DNA of 64,000 nucleotides from Kribbella sp. NBC_00382 (GTDB lineage Bacteria > Actinomycetota > Actinomycetes > Propionibacteriales > Kribbellaceae). The stretch covers positions 682,001-746,000 of the forward strand of contig NZ_CP107954.1 of the NCBI RefSeq assembly GCF_036067295.1, in the 5' to 3' direction. A program made the translations under genes and the position numbers. Below the pieces are notes generated by a model. That model searched no databases. It was not told the origin of the DNA and saw only the letters and a list, made by a program, of their open reading frames with translations. Each line of letters opens with the position of its first letter. Positions within the stretch are counted from its first letter, which is position 1. Shown here one piece after another: positions 10,201 to 18,078 of this stretch.

Positions 10201-10840
10201 CCTCGACGTCATCGCCGAAGAAGTCGACCCGGAGCGGGTGCTCCTCGGTCGGCGGGAAGACGTCGATGATGCCGCCACGGACGGCAAATTCGCCCCGGCG
10301 CTCGACCAGGTCGACCCGGTTGTACGCCGCCGCGGAAAGGCGCTCGACGACGTCCTCGAGCTCGACGGAGTCGCCGACGTGCAGCTGGACCGGGCGGAGA
10401 TCGGCGAGTCCGGCGACCTGGGGCTGCAGTACGGACCGTACGGGCGCGACGAGGATCTTGATCGGGCCAGTGGTCTCGTCCGACGGGTCGGGGTGCGCGA
10501 GCCTGCGGAGTACGGCGAGGCGGCGGCCGACCGTGTCGGAGCGGGGCGACAGGCGCTCGTGCGGGAGCGTCTCCCAGGCGGGGTAGTAGGCGACGGTACC
10601 GGGCTCGACCAGGCATTGCAGCGCCTCGGTGAGCTCCTCGGCTTCGCGGAAGGTGGCGGTGACGGCCAGGACCGGACGATCCGCTCCTTGGGCGGCCGCG
10701 AGGGCAGCCATCAGCACCGGGCGGATCGGCCCGGGAGCGCTCAGGTCGAGCGTCGTGATGCCGTCGTTCTTGGCGTCACGAACGGCCTCGGCCACCACCG
10801 GATCGGTGATCAGGGTGTCGACCAGACCGGCCAGTTTCAC
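7214..10840 (-). CDS. mfd: Transcription-repair coupling factor
   Basis: 1208-aa ATP-dependent DNA translocase that removes stalled RNA polymerase and recruits UvrA. Domains in order: UvrB-like homology region ([59 protein letters not shown]), the RNAP-interacting CarD-like domain ([20 protein letters not shown]), RecG-like helicase motifs ([20 protein letters not shown] Walker A, [10 protein letters not shown] motif II, [11 protein letters not shown] motif III, [9 protein letters not shown] motif VI) and the C-terminal TRCF domain. GTG 10840 overlaps the pth stop (GTGA), so it is coupled to pth. Confidence 0.98.
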   Translation of the reverse strand: [1208 protein letters not shown]

Positions 10841-11412
10841 GAGTTGTACTTCCCTTGGGTCACTTCGAGGCCATCCGTCATCAAGGACTCCACCGCGTCT
10901 GCCGTCCGGTCGACGGCGAACGGGAGGTCCTTGCGTTCGGTTGAGGAGAACTCGTTCAGTACGAAGTCCGCGGGGCTCTGCCGCCCAGGTGGGCGTCCCA
11001 CCCCGAACCGGACTCGATAGTAGTCACCCGTGCCAACCGACTTGCGGATCGACTTGAGCCCGTTGTGGCCGTTGTCGCCGCCGCCGAACTTGGCGCGCAG
11101 TACGCCGAAGTCGATGTCCAGCTCGTCGTGCAGCACGATCATCGATGTCGGCTCGACCTTGAAGAACTTCAGCAGGCCGGAGACCGGGCCGCCGGACTCG
11201 TTCATGTACGACCGGGGCTTGGCCAGGATCGTCCGGATGCCGCTGATCCGGGCCTCCACCACCTCGGCCTTGGCCTGCTTGTGCTGCTTCCAGTTGCCGC
11301 CGACCCGGGAGACGAGCTCGTCGGCGACCATCTGGCCGACGTTGTGCCGGGTCTTGACATAGGAAGGGCCGGGATTCCCCAGCCCGACGACCAACCACAC
11401 GTCGTCCGCCAC
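10837..11412 (-). CDS. pth: Peptidyl-tRNA hydrolase
   Basis: Recycles peptidyl-tRNA released from stalled ribosomes; 191 aa, normal family length. Visible motifs: VVGLGNPGPSYVKTRHNVGQ with the catalytic His, LAKPRSYMNESG, VLHDELDIDFG and the FGGGDNGHNGLKSI motif, then YYRVRFGVGRPPG. It sits between rplY and mfd as in other actinobacteria; its 3' end overlaps mfd by 4 bases. Confidence 0.98.
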   Translation of the reverse strand: MADDVWLVVGLGNPGPSYVKTRHNVGQMVADELVSRVGGNWKQHKQAKAEVVEARISGIRTILAKPRSYMNESGGPVSGLLKFFKVEPTSMIVLHDELDIDFGVLRAKFGGGDNGHNGLKSIRKSVGTGDYYRVRFGVGRPPGRQSPADFVLNEFSSTERKDLPFAVDRTADAVESLMTDGLEVTQGKYNS

Positions 11413-11455
11413 GAATCCCGGCCCTTCCTGTTGAAGCTTTTGTACTGCGGCGTGC

Positions 11456-12079
11456 TTACGCCTCGGCGGCGACCGGCTCGTCCCGCTCGATGCCGGCCTC
11501 GGCCTCGGCTTCGGCCATCTCGGCGTCGGCCTGGGCCGCGGTCTGCGCGGCGGTGATGTTGACGATCAGGGTCTCCGGCTCGACAGCCAGCGTCGTACCG
11601 GCCGGCAGCTTCAGGTCGGACGCGTGGATCTGGGCGCCGGCGTCCAGGCCCTCGATGGAGACGGTGACGCCATCGGGGATGTGGGTGGCCTCGGCCTCGA
11701 CCAGGATGGTCGCGTTCTCGAGCACGACCAGGGTCTCGCTGACGGCCTCGCCCTCGAGGTGCACCGAGATCTCGACCTGGACCTTCTCACCGCGCTTCAC
11801 GATGACCAGGTCGACGTGCTCGATGGTGTTCTTGATCGGGTCGCGCTGGACCTGCTTCGGCAGGGCGAGCAGGCTCTCCGAGCCCTCGACCTCGATCAGC
11901 AGCAGGGCGTTGGCGGTCTTCAGCGCCAGCATGGTGTCGTGACCGGGCAGCGTGATGTGCACCGGGTCCGTGCCGTGGCCGTACAGAACGGCGGGCACCT
12001 TGTGGTCCCGGCGGATACGGCGGGCAGCACCCTTGCCGAACTCCGTGCGCGACTCGGCTTGGATCTTGACCTCGGCCAC
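11456..12079 (-). CDS. rplY: 50S ribosomal protein L25/general stress protein Ctc
   Basis: 5S rRNA-binding L25 of the long TL5/Ctc type, 207 aa. The N-terminal L25 domain (VKIQAESRTEFGKGAARRIR, VPAVLYGHG, HVDLVIVKRGEKVQVEI) is followed by the C-terminal TL5 beta domain (HIPDGVTVSIEGLDAGAQIH, LPAGTTLA) and an acidic Ala/Glu tail typical of actinobacteria. GTG 12079 has GAGGAG 8 bases upstream. The first gene of the rplY-pth-mfd unit. Confidence 0.97.
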   Translation of the reverse strand: MAEVKIQAESRTEFGKGAARRIRRDHKVPAVLYGHGTDPVHITLPGHDTMLALKTANALLLIEVEGSESLLALPKQVQRDPIKNTIEHVDLVIVKRGEKVQVEISVHLEGEAVSETLVVLENATILVEAEATHIPDGVTVSIEGLDAGAQIHASDLKLPAGTTLAVEPETLIVNITAAQTAAQADAEMAEAEAEAGIERDEPVAAEA

Positions 12080-12397
12080 GAGATGAACTCCTCAAGTGCG
12101 TTGCGGTGAAATGTCGTCGGTGGTGTTACACAAGTTGCTAGAGCCTCAGCGGGCACGTCTTGACTCCCGTACAGGCGTCAGGCAACGAACCACCGCGTCG
12201 ATCACGGAGCCGCTCCCGACAGTTCGCGGGTGAGCGCGACTGTGTCCGGGGGGCGTCCCTCGCCGAGGCAACCAAAACAGTTTACCCACGACTCAGCCCA
12301 GACAGGAAATCCGTTCTGGGGGTGACTTTCTTCCGGTCCCCTGCCGCCACCGCTGACCACCCCCGGCTGAGCGCGATTACGCCGTAGGGTTGTGAAA
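12080..12397. other. Divergent intergenic region rplY / BtuF-like gene
   Basis: 318 bases without a supported gene. It must hold the rplY promoter: on the minus strand a TAAACT box occurs near 12280, though no convincing -35 was found, so it is only a candidate. On the plus strand TAGGGT (12385-12390) lies 7 bases before the ATG at 12398. I looked for a cobalamin riboswitch on the plus strand and did not find one. Short frames here (for example minus 12202-12429) lack coding signs. Confidence 0.5.
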
Positions 12398-13261
12398 ATG
12401 AGGATTGTCTCTTTGCTGCCGTCGGCCACCGAGATCTGTTTCGCTCTCGGTGGCGGCGACGACGTGCTCGGCGTGACCTTCGAATGCGACTACCCGAGCG
12501 AGGCGCGAGCCCGCCGGATCGTCTCCACCACCAACCTCCCCGAGGGCCTCACCCCGCTCCAGATCGACACCGCCGTCCGCGAACGCGTCGCCGCCGGCGA
12601 GGACCTCTACAAGCTCGACCGCGACGCCCTCCGCGACGTCTCCCCCGACCTCGTCATCACCCAGGACCTCTGCGCCGTCTGCGCGATCGACATCGACGAC
12701 GTCGAGGAGGCACTCTCCTACCTCGGCTGCCAGGCCGACGTGGTGACCACCGACCCGCACGACCTCGACGAGGTGTTCGAGTCGATCGAGCTGATCGGCA
12801 AGGCCATCGGTCGTCCAGCCGGCCGCTTCGTCGAGGACCTCCGCAAGCGCCTGGCGAAGGTCCGCATCCAGGGCAGTACGCGGGTGATGGTGCTCGAGTG
12901 GACCGATCCGCCGTTCGCGCCCGGCCACTGGATCCCGGAGATGATCGAGTACGCCGGTGGTGTCAGCGTCCTCGGCACGGCCGGCCTCCGCTCCGTACGC
13001 ACCACCTGGCCCGCCATCGAAGCGGCCCGCCCCGAGGTCATCGTCTGCGCCCCCTGCGGTTTCGACCTGGACGCCGCGAGCGCCCTCACCCAGGACCTGC
13101 TCGACAACAACAGCCTGCCGAGCGACGTACCGGTCTGGGCCGTCGACGCGAACGGCTGTTTCGCCCGCCCCGGCCCACGCCTGGTCGACGGCGTAGAAGC
13201 CCTGGCCGGCCTCCTCCACGACGGCCCAGTCGACCCCGCCGTGGCGCGCCGCCTCAGATAA
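12398..13261 (+). CDS. BtuF-like periplasmic-binding-fold protein without signal peptide
   Basis: 287 aa, belonging to the vitamin B12/siderophore-type (class III) substrate-binding fold: opening RIVSLLPSATEICFALGGGD, then VLGVTFECDYPSEA, PDLVITQDLCAVCAI, APGHWIPEMIEYAGG and a C-terminal VIVCAPCGFDLDAA. There is no signal peptide or lipobox, so unlike true BtuF it should be cytoplasmic; such proteins are widely annotated as cobalamin-binding protein. The Cys-rich spots (CAVC, APCG) could bind a ligand or metal, which is inference. There is no permease or ATPase nearby. I prefer ATG 12398 (7 bases after TAGGGT, leaderless) over GTG 12392. Confidence 0.8.
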   Translation: MRIVSLLPSATEICFALGGGDDVLGVTFECDYPSEARARRIVSTTNLPEGLTPLQIDTAVRERVAAGEDLYKLDRDALRDVSPDLVITQDLCAVCAIDIDDVEEALSYLGCQADVVTTDPHDLDEVFESIELIGKAIGRPAGRFVEDLRKRLAKVRIQGSTRVMVLEWTDPPFAPGHWIPEMIEYAGGVSVLGTAGLRSVRTTWPAIEAARPEVIVCAPCGFDLDAASALTQDLLDNNSLPSDVPVWAVDANGCFARPGPRLVDGVEALAGLLHDGPVDPAVARRLR

Positions 13262-13271
13262 CGTCATCCGT

Positions 13272-13934
13272 ATGACTGACGTTCAGGTGGTGCGGGTGTT
13301 CGCGGATCCGGCCGGCAACTTCGGGAACAAGCTCGGGGTGGTGCTCGACGGCGCCTCGGTCCCCGATCCGGCCGATCGGCAGAAGCTTGCGGCCGAGCTG
13401 AACTACCCCGAGACGATCTTCTTCGACGATCTCGAGCGGGCCGAGTTCAAGATCTACACCCCGGCGATGGAGCTCCCGTTCGCCGGCCACCCATCGGTCG
13501 GCGCCGCCTGGGTACTCACTCGCGAGCTGGGCAAGGCACCCGACGTACTACGGCCTCCGGCCGGCGAAGTACCCACCTGGCAGGAAGGCGACGACGTCTG
13601 GGTCCGCGGCCCACTCGCCTCCGCACCCCCTTGGTGGCACGAACGCCTCGACTCCCCCGAGGCAGTCGACCAACTCACCGGCCCCCTCACTCCCGAACAG
13701 GACGCCACGCAACTCTGGGCCTGGGAAGACGAGGCGGCCGGTACCGTCCGGGTCCGCGTCTTCGCCCGCCGCTTCGGCATCCCCGAAGACGAGGCCTGCG
13801 GCTCCGCCTCCATGCGCCTAGCCGCCGCCTTGGGCCGCCGCCTAACCATCCACCACGGCAACGGCTCCCTAGTCCTGGCTCAGCCGGGCCCACCGTCGTA
13901 CGCCGAAGTAGGCGGCCGCGTCGTCATCGACTGA
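13272..13934 (+). CDS. PhzF-family isomerase-like protein
   Basis: 220 aa, shorter than the usual 270-300 aa. PhzF-fold enzymes isomerise small metabolites; substrate here unknown. Recognisable are VRVFADPAGNFGNKLGVVLD (family start), AELNYPETIFF with the catalytic-type Glu, the signature MELPFAGHPSVGAAWVL, and EDEACGSASMRLAA near the C-terminus. The sequence between the two halves is reduced. ATG 13272 lacks a Shine-Dalgarno; TAACGT ends 7 bases upstream (leaderless). Its stop overlaps the convergent 6PGDH-like gene by 11 bases. Confidence 0.87.
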   Translation: MTDVQVVRVFADPAGNFGNKLGVVLDGASVPDPADRQKLAAELNYPETIFFDDLERAEFKIYTPAMELPFAGHPSVGAAWVLTRELGKAPDVLRPPAGEVPTWQEGDDVWVRGPLASAPPWWHERLDSPEAVDQLTGPLTPEQDATQLWAWEDEAAGTVRVRVFARRFGIPEDEACGSASMRLAAALGRRLTIHHGNGSLVLAQPGPPSYAEVGGRVVID

Positions 13935-14688
13935 GCTTCGTCCAGACCTCACGGAGGGCCCGGGCCGCGTCGCCTTCAAGCCCGGCTGCGTCGAGTGTCT
14001 CGGCCAGCTCGTCGAACTCCGGTCCCCACCGCCACGCCACACTCCGCAGCGTCTCCGGCAGCCCCGGATCCTTCAACGACCCCGCATCTCCCCGGACCTG
14101 CTGAGCCACCAACGCGTCCGTCACCCCATGCTTCTCAGCCAACTGAAAAGCCAGCACCGCGAGGGCTGCCTTGCCCTTGTTGTACAGCGCATAAGCCGAC
14201 TTGGCCGCCGAAGCCGCCCCCACCGTCTCCCCCACCACCATCGGCGTCACCGCGGTCCCGGCCCACAGCTCGGCGGCTGTCGAGGCGGCGGAGCCGGAGA
14301 GCATCAGGTGGGTGGGGCTCGGGCCGCCGGTGGGTGGCGGGCCGACTACGCCGGCGTCCACAAAGGTTGCAGCGGGTAGTGCATCCTGCGCTTCCTGGAG
14401 GGATTTCGGGGAGAGCGGGTTGGCCTCGACGTAGATCCCACCGAACCCAGCCGCACCAACCTCCCGCGCGATCTCGACCGCCCCTTGCGGCGCACAGGAA
14501 CAGAGCACGACCTCAGCCGACCCCACCGCGTCAGCGAAGGAAGTACCGATCAATCCGGCGGCCTCAGCCCGCTCGACCGAAGCCTGACTACGCCCGGCGG
14601 GGACCCAGTGGACTTCGTGGCCTGCGGCAACCAGTTGCCGGGCCAGCTGCGAGCCCATCGCGCCGGGGTGGAAGACAGCGATCCGCAT
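13924..14688 (-). CDS. NAD(P)-binding 6-phosphogluconate/3-hydroxyisobutyrate dehydrogenase-like protein (DUF1932 type)
   Basis: 254 aa. The N-terminal Rossmann fold is clear (RIAVFHPGAMGSQLARQLVA, with GAMGSQ for the usual GxGxMG, then VLCSCAPQGAVEIA). The domain border VDAGVVGPPPTGG and the all-helical C-terminal domain (SAKSAYALYNKGKAALAVLA) match the DUF1932-containing group of beta-hydroxyacid dehydrogenase relatives. The catalytic Lys equivalent may be the one in the SAKSAYALYNKGKAA segment. Substrate unknown. It is convergent with the phzF gene. Confidence 0.83.
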   Translation of the reverse strand: MRIAVFHPGAMGSQLARQLVAAGHEVHWVPAGRSQASVERAEAAGLIGTSFADAVGSAEVVLCSCAPQGAVEIAREVGAAGFGGIYVEANPLSPKSLQEAQDALPAATFVDAGVVGPPPTGGPSPTHLMLSGSAASTAAELWAGTAVTPMVVGETVGAASAAKSAYALYNKGKAALAVLAFQLAEKHGVTDALVAQQVRGDAGSLKDPGLPETLRSVAWRWGPEFDELAETLDAAGLEGDAARALREVWTKLSR

Positions 14689-14705
14689 TCAGCACATCCG
14701 TTCGG

Positions 14706-15338
14706 TCAGTTCTGACCAAGATATGCCAGTACTGCGAGCACGCGACGGTTGTGTTCGGCATTCGAGTACAACCCGAGTTTGCCCATGATGCTCGCGACAT
14801 GCGTCTCGACCGTGCGTTCGTTGAGCCACAACCGGCGACCGACGCCCGCGTTCGTACACCCCTCCGCCATCAGCGCCAGCACCTCCTTCTCGCGCGGCGT
14901 CAACGCAGCAAGGCGATCGGCCCGCCCGAGTAGCCGCCCGACCACCTCTGGGTCCAGCGCCGAACCACCCGCGGCGACGCGAATCAGCGCATCCAGGAAC
15001 TGGTCGACGTCCAGCACCCGATCCTTCAGCAGATAGCCGAAGCCGCCAGTGCTCACCAGCTCGACCGAGTGCCGGGTCTCGACGTGCTGCGACAGCAGGA
15101 CGATCCCGAGCGACGGATACGAAGTCCTCAGCTCTCGCGCCGCCCGAGCCCCGTCGTCCGTATGGTCCGGCGGCATCCGGATGTCGATCACGGCGAGATC
15201 CGGCGCAGTCTCCGCGACCACCGTCAACAGGCTCACCGCATCGCCGGCCCGCCCGACCACCTGATGCCCGGCATCGTCGAGCAGCCGCGCGAGTCCCTCG
15301 CGGAACAGCGCCGAGTCCTCGCCGATCACGATCCGCAC
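14706..15338 (-). CDS. NarL/FixJ (LuxR-type) response regulator
   Basis: 210 aa. Receiver domain with acidic pocket (RIVIGEDSALFREGLARLL), phospho-acceptor Asp in DLAVIDIRMPPDH and conserved Lys in YLLKDRV; C-terminal GerE/LuxR helix-turn-helix (LTPREKEVLALMAEGCTNAG, LNERTVETHVASIMGKLGLY). I chose GTG 15338, which starts VRIVIGEDS and overlaps the histidine kinase end by 13 bases; the further-upstream open frame is shadow of the kinase gene. It forms a two-component system with the gene before it. Confidence 0.95.
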   Translation of the reverse strand: MRIVIGEDSALFREGLARLLDDAGHQVVGRAGDAVSLLTVVAETAPDLAVIDIRMPPDHTDDGARAARELRTSYPSLGIVLLSQHVETRHSVELVSTGGFGYLLKDRVLDVDQFLDALIRVAAGGSALDPEVVGRLLGRADRLAALTPREKEVLALMAEGCTNAGVGRRLWLNERTVETHVASIMGKLGLYSNAEHNRRVLAVLAYLGQN

Positions 15339-17293
15339 GGCAGCACCGCCTCGATCGTCGTACCGAGCCCAGCCGGACTGTTCATCGACAACGACCCGCC
15401 GACCGCCGCGACGCGATCCACCAACCCGCTCAACCCCGAACCAGGCCGGAGCATCGCACCCCCACACCCGTCGTCCTCGACCCGAATCCTCACGTCATCA
15501 GCCGACTGCGCCACCCGTACCGCGATCGACGTCGCCCGCGAGTACTTCGCAGCGTTGGCGACCGCCTCCGCCGCCACGAAGTACGCCGTCGTCGCCAAGT
15601 CGTCCGGCAACTCTCCCGGCCCGATGTGCAGCTGAACGGGGATCGGCAACGTCTGCGTGATCGCCGTGAGCGCGGCATGTAACCCGTCGTCGAGGCTGGT
15701 CGGCCGCAGTCCGTGGGCGATCTGGCGGAGCTCGGCGATCGCAGTGGCAAGCTCAGCCACGCCCTGGTCGAGTAGTCCGTTCACGTCGACCGTGCCGTCG
15801 TCGAGATGCCTTTGGGCCAGCCGCATCGCCATTCCGAGCGAGACGAGCCGCTGCTGGGCGCCATCGTGCAGGTCGCGTTCCAACCGTCGCCGCTCCTCGT
15901 CTCCAGCCTGGACCAGTCGGGTGCGGCTGGCTTCGACCTCACGCAGTGCTCCGGCCAATTCGGCGCGCAGGCGGCTGACCTCGACGAGACTTGCGGCGCT
16001 GGTCGCGACAGCGCGGAGTACGGCAGGACCGGTCGCGCCCTCCAGCAATCCGATCTGTACGCCGCCGAGCATCACCGGTACGCCGCCACCGGCACCGACC
16101 GGGCTGCCCTTCGCGTCGATGAACCCAGAAGCGCCCGGCACCAGCAGGCCGACCCTCAGCGTGGGGTCGCGAAGAGCGCTCTGCAGGGACTTCTCCAAGT
16201 CCTCCGGCTGAGCCTGATCGGTGTGGATCCGGCGTTGCAGGTCCTCGATCGCCAGCAGAGCGGCGCGGCGGGGTGGATAGAGGCGGCGGTCGACCAGTCG
16301 TTGCAGGCGTGCTCGTAGGGGCGCGAGGACGAGCGCGCAGGCCGCGGTGGCGATCGCGGCGGCGGTGGCGGATCCCTTGCCCAGGAAGAGTCCCAGGGTC
16401 AGCGCGCTCACGGCGTACGTACCGAGGAGAACGACCATGACGATCGCGTACGTGACGGTGTCGGCGATCACCCGGTCGACGTCGTACAGGTCGTGGCGGA
16501 GCATGGCGACCGCGACCGAGGCGGGCAGCGCGATCAGGGTTGCGACGCCGAAAACCGTCGAGATCACGCCGGTCTGGCCGGTGAAGAGGATCTCGGTGAG
16601 GCAGACGAACGGGTAGATCACGACGGCCAGGCCGGCCAGTGAGAGCCACTTCAGCTGCGCTCGTACCCGGCCGGTGGAACGCCGGAAGCGCACGAAGAGC
16701 GAGATCGCCGAGGCGACCAGCAACGCAAGCATCAGGCCGAAGACGACCTCGCTGAGCACCCTTACCACCCGCGGTGGCCGGCCGAAGGGCCTGGCGAGGT
16801 CCTCGAGCGGAGCCGGGAAGGGGATCGTCGCGAGGGCCCCGAAGGCCTGCTGGACAAAGCCGAGCACCACCAGGAGGACAGTGACCAGTCGCCACCGGCG
16901 GCCGGGGAGCAGTCCGTCGGGGAAGTGCAGCAGTAGCAGCGCGACCGCGATGAACAACCACCAGCCACTCTCGTCGAGCAACGCGACCACGCGGCTGTCG
17001 AGCGGGAGCGTGCTGGGGTCGGTGGCCACGATGGCGTAGTAGACGTCTCGGCCGGCGAGGAACATCGCGATCGCGCCGACCCAGGTCAGCAGCAGGCCGA
17101 CCAGGTTGCCGGGGACCTTCCGGCTGATGATCAGGCCGAGCAGGGCGATCGCAGTACAGACACTGCCCAGGGAGACGAAGTTCCGGACCGTGTGCTCGCC
17201 GGCCGCGTGAGTGAGCAGCAACCAACTGCTTCCTGCCGCCATCGTCAGGACGAGCAGGAAGAGGCCGAGCGTCGCCCATCGCGGCCACCGCAT
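15326..17293 (-). CDS. Two-component sensor histidine kinase (HisKA_3 type)
   Basis: 655-aa membrane kinase. About ten hydrophobic segments in the first ~310 residues (starting WATLGLFLLVLTMAAG) form a multi-pass sensor. Then a GAF-like region, a coiled coil with EVEASRTRLVQAGDEER, the H-box RRRLERDLHDGAQQRLVSL and a HATPase_c domain (VAAEAVANAAKYSR, VEDDGCGG, GLSGLVDRVAAVGG). It pairs with the LuxR regulator it overlaps. ATG 17293 is 6 bases after TACGCT (leaderless); an ATG at 17350 would add 19 charged residues. The signal is unknown. Confidence 0.93.
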   Translation of the reverse strand: MRWPRWATLGLFLLVLTMAAGSSWLLLTHAAGEHTVRNFVSLGSVCTAIALLGLIISRKVPGNLVGLLLTWVGAIAMFLAGRDVYYAIVATDPSTLPLDSRVVALLDESGWWLFIAVALLLLHFPDGLLPGRRWRLVTVLLVVLGFVQQAFGALATIPFPAPLEDLARPFGRPPRVVRVLSEVVFGLMLALLVASAISLFVRFRRSTGRVRAQLKWLSLAGLAVVIYPFVCLTEILFTGQTGVISTVFGVATLIALPASVAVAMLRHDLYDVDRVIADTVTYAIVMVVLLGTYAVSALTLGLFLGKGSATAAAIATAACALVLAPLRARLQRLVDRRLYPPRRAALLAIEDLQRRIHTDQAQPEDLEKSLQSALRDPTLRVGLLVPGASGFIDAKGSPVGAGGGVPVMLGGVQIGLLEGATGPAVLRAVATSAASLVEVSRLRAELAGALREVEASRTRLVQAGDEERRRLERDLHDGAQQRLVSLGMAMRLAQRHLDDGTVDVNGLLDQGVAELATAIAELRQIAHGLRPTSLDDGLHAALTAITQTLPIPVQLHIGPGELPDDLATTAYFVAAEAVANAAKYSRATSIAVRVAQSADDVRIRVEDDGCGGAMLRPGSGLSGLVDRVAAVGGSLSMNSPAGLGTTIEAVLPCGS

Positions 17294-17433
17294 GCCGTCA
17301 GCGTAAGTCCGGAACTGCCGCCCCGGCTCCGGGTTAGCACGGAGATCCATCTCCGCGCCCGCTCCGATGTGCGCACCTGCCCCGCGGCGGTTCGCTGAGG
17401 AGGTCAGAACTTCTCGATCAGGGGGTACCCGAA

Positions 17434-18078
17434 ATGTCCACCGAAACGCTCACCCGCACCACCAGCCCGCGCCGGGTCGGCTACGTCGCCCTCGCCCTGG
17501 CGCTTACTGCGCTGGCCGCGATCCCCGGCGGCCTGCTCTGGCCAGAACCGTCCGGCAGCGGCCACACCTACTCCTACGCCGACATCCAGCCGCACCGCGC
17601 ACTCTGGTGGGGACTGCTGGTCGGGCTGGCCGCGAACCTGGTCATCAACGTGCCGGCCCAGGCACTGCTCACGGTCCTGCTCGTCCGGGCTCGCGGAGCC
17701 GCCTGGGCGACGGTCGGCGGCATCATCATGTGGATCGGCACCGCCCTGTACGCCGTGGGCGTCGGCGGCTGGGCATCGGCGTACTACTTCGCCACCGCGC
17801 CCGGCGTCGACCCGTCGGTGATCGAGCGGGTCAACGACGATCCGGCGCACATCTTCGCCGTGATGATCTCCGGGTCGCTCCTTGTTGCCCTGGGCACCGT
17901 TATCCAGGCGGTCGGGCTCTGGCGCTCAGCTGCCGTCCCGCGGTGGATCCCGGTGCTCTGGCTGACCATCGTGGCGACGTTCGTCGTCTCCGGCAACGGG
18001 GTCGCCGGACTGATCACCGCGCTGCCGATGACCGCCGCCGGCCTCGGTACGGCGTACTACGCCTGGAAGAAGCTTTAG
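17434..18078 (+). CDS. Hypothetical multi-pass membrane protein
   Basis: 214 aa with about six transmembrane segments: VGYVALALALTALAAIPGGL, WWGLLVGLAANLVINVPAQA, ALLTVLLV, TVGGIIMWIGTALYAVGVGG, FAVMISGSLLVALGTVIQAV and WIPVLWLTIVATFVVSG. I do not recognise a family. It is divergent from the histidine kinase at 17293 and could be its target, which is inference from adjacency only. A G-run (GGGGG) 10 bases upstream of ATG 17434 may serve as ribosome-binding site. It converges on prs, overlapping by 4 bases. Confidence 0.8.
   Translation: MSTETLTRTTSPRRVGYVALALALTALAAIPGGLLWPEPSGSGHTYSYADIQPHRALWWGLLVGLAANLVINVPAQALLTVLLVRARGAAWATVGGIIMWIGTALYAVGVGGWASAYYFATAPGVDPSVIERVNDDPAHIFAVMISGSLLVALGTVIQAVGLWRSAAVPRWIPVLWLTIVATFVVSGNGVAGLITALPMTAAGLGTAYYAWKKL

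Noticed and set aside
12100-12397. Cobalamin riboswitch before the BtuF-like gene
   Set aside because: No B12-box-like conserved segments seen, and TAGGGT 7 bases before ATG implies no leader at all.
12202-12429. Minus-strand 75-codon frame between rplY and the BtuF-like gene
   Set aside because: Crosses the BtuF-like start, no Shine-Dalgarno or leaderless box, composition not coding-like.
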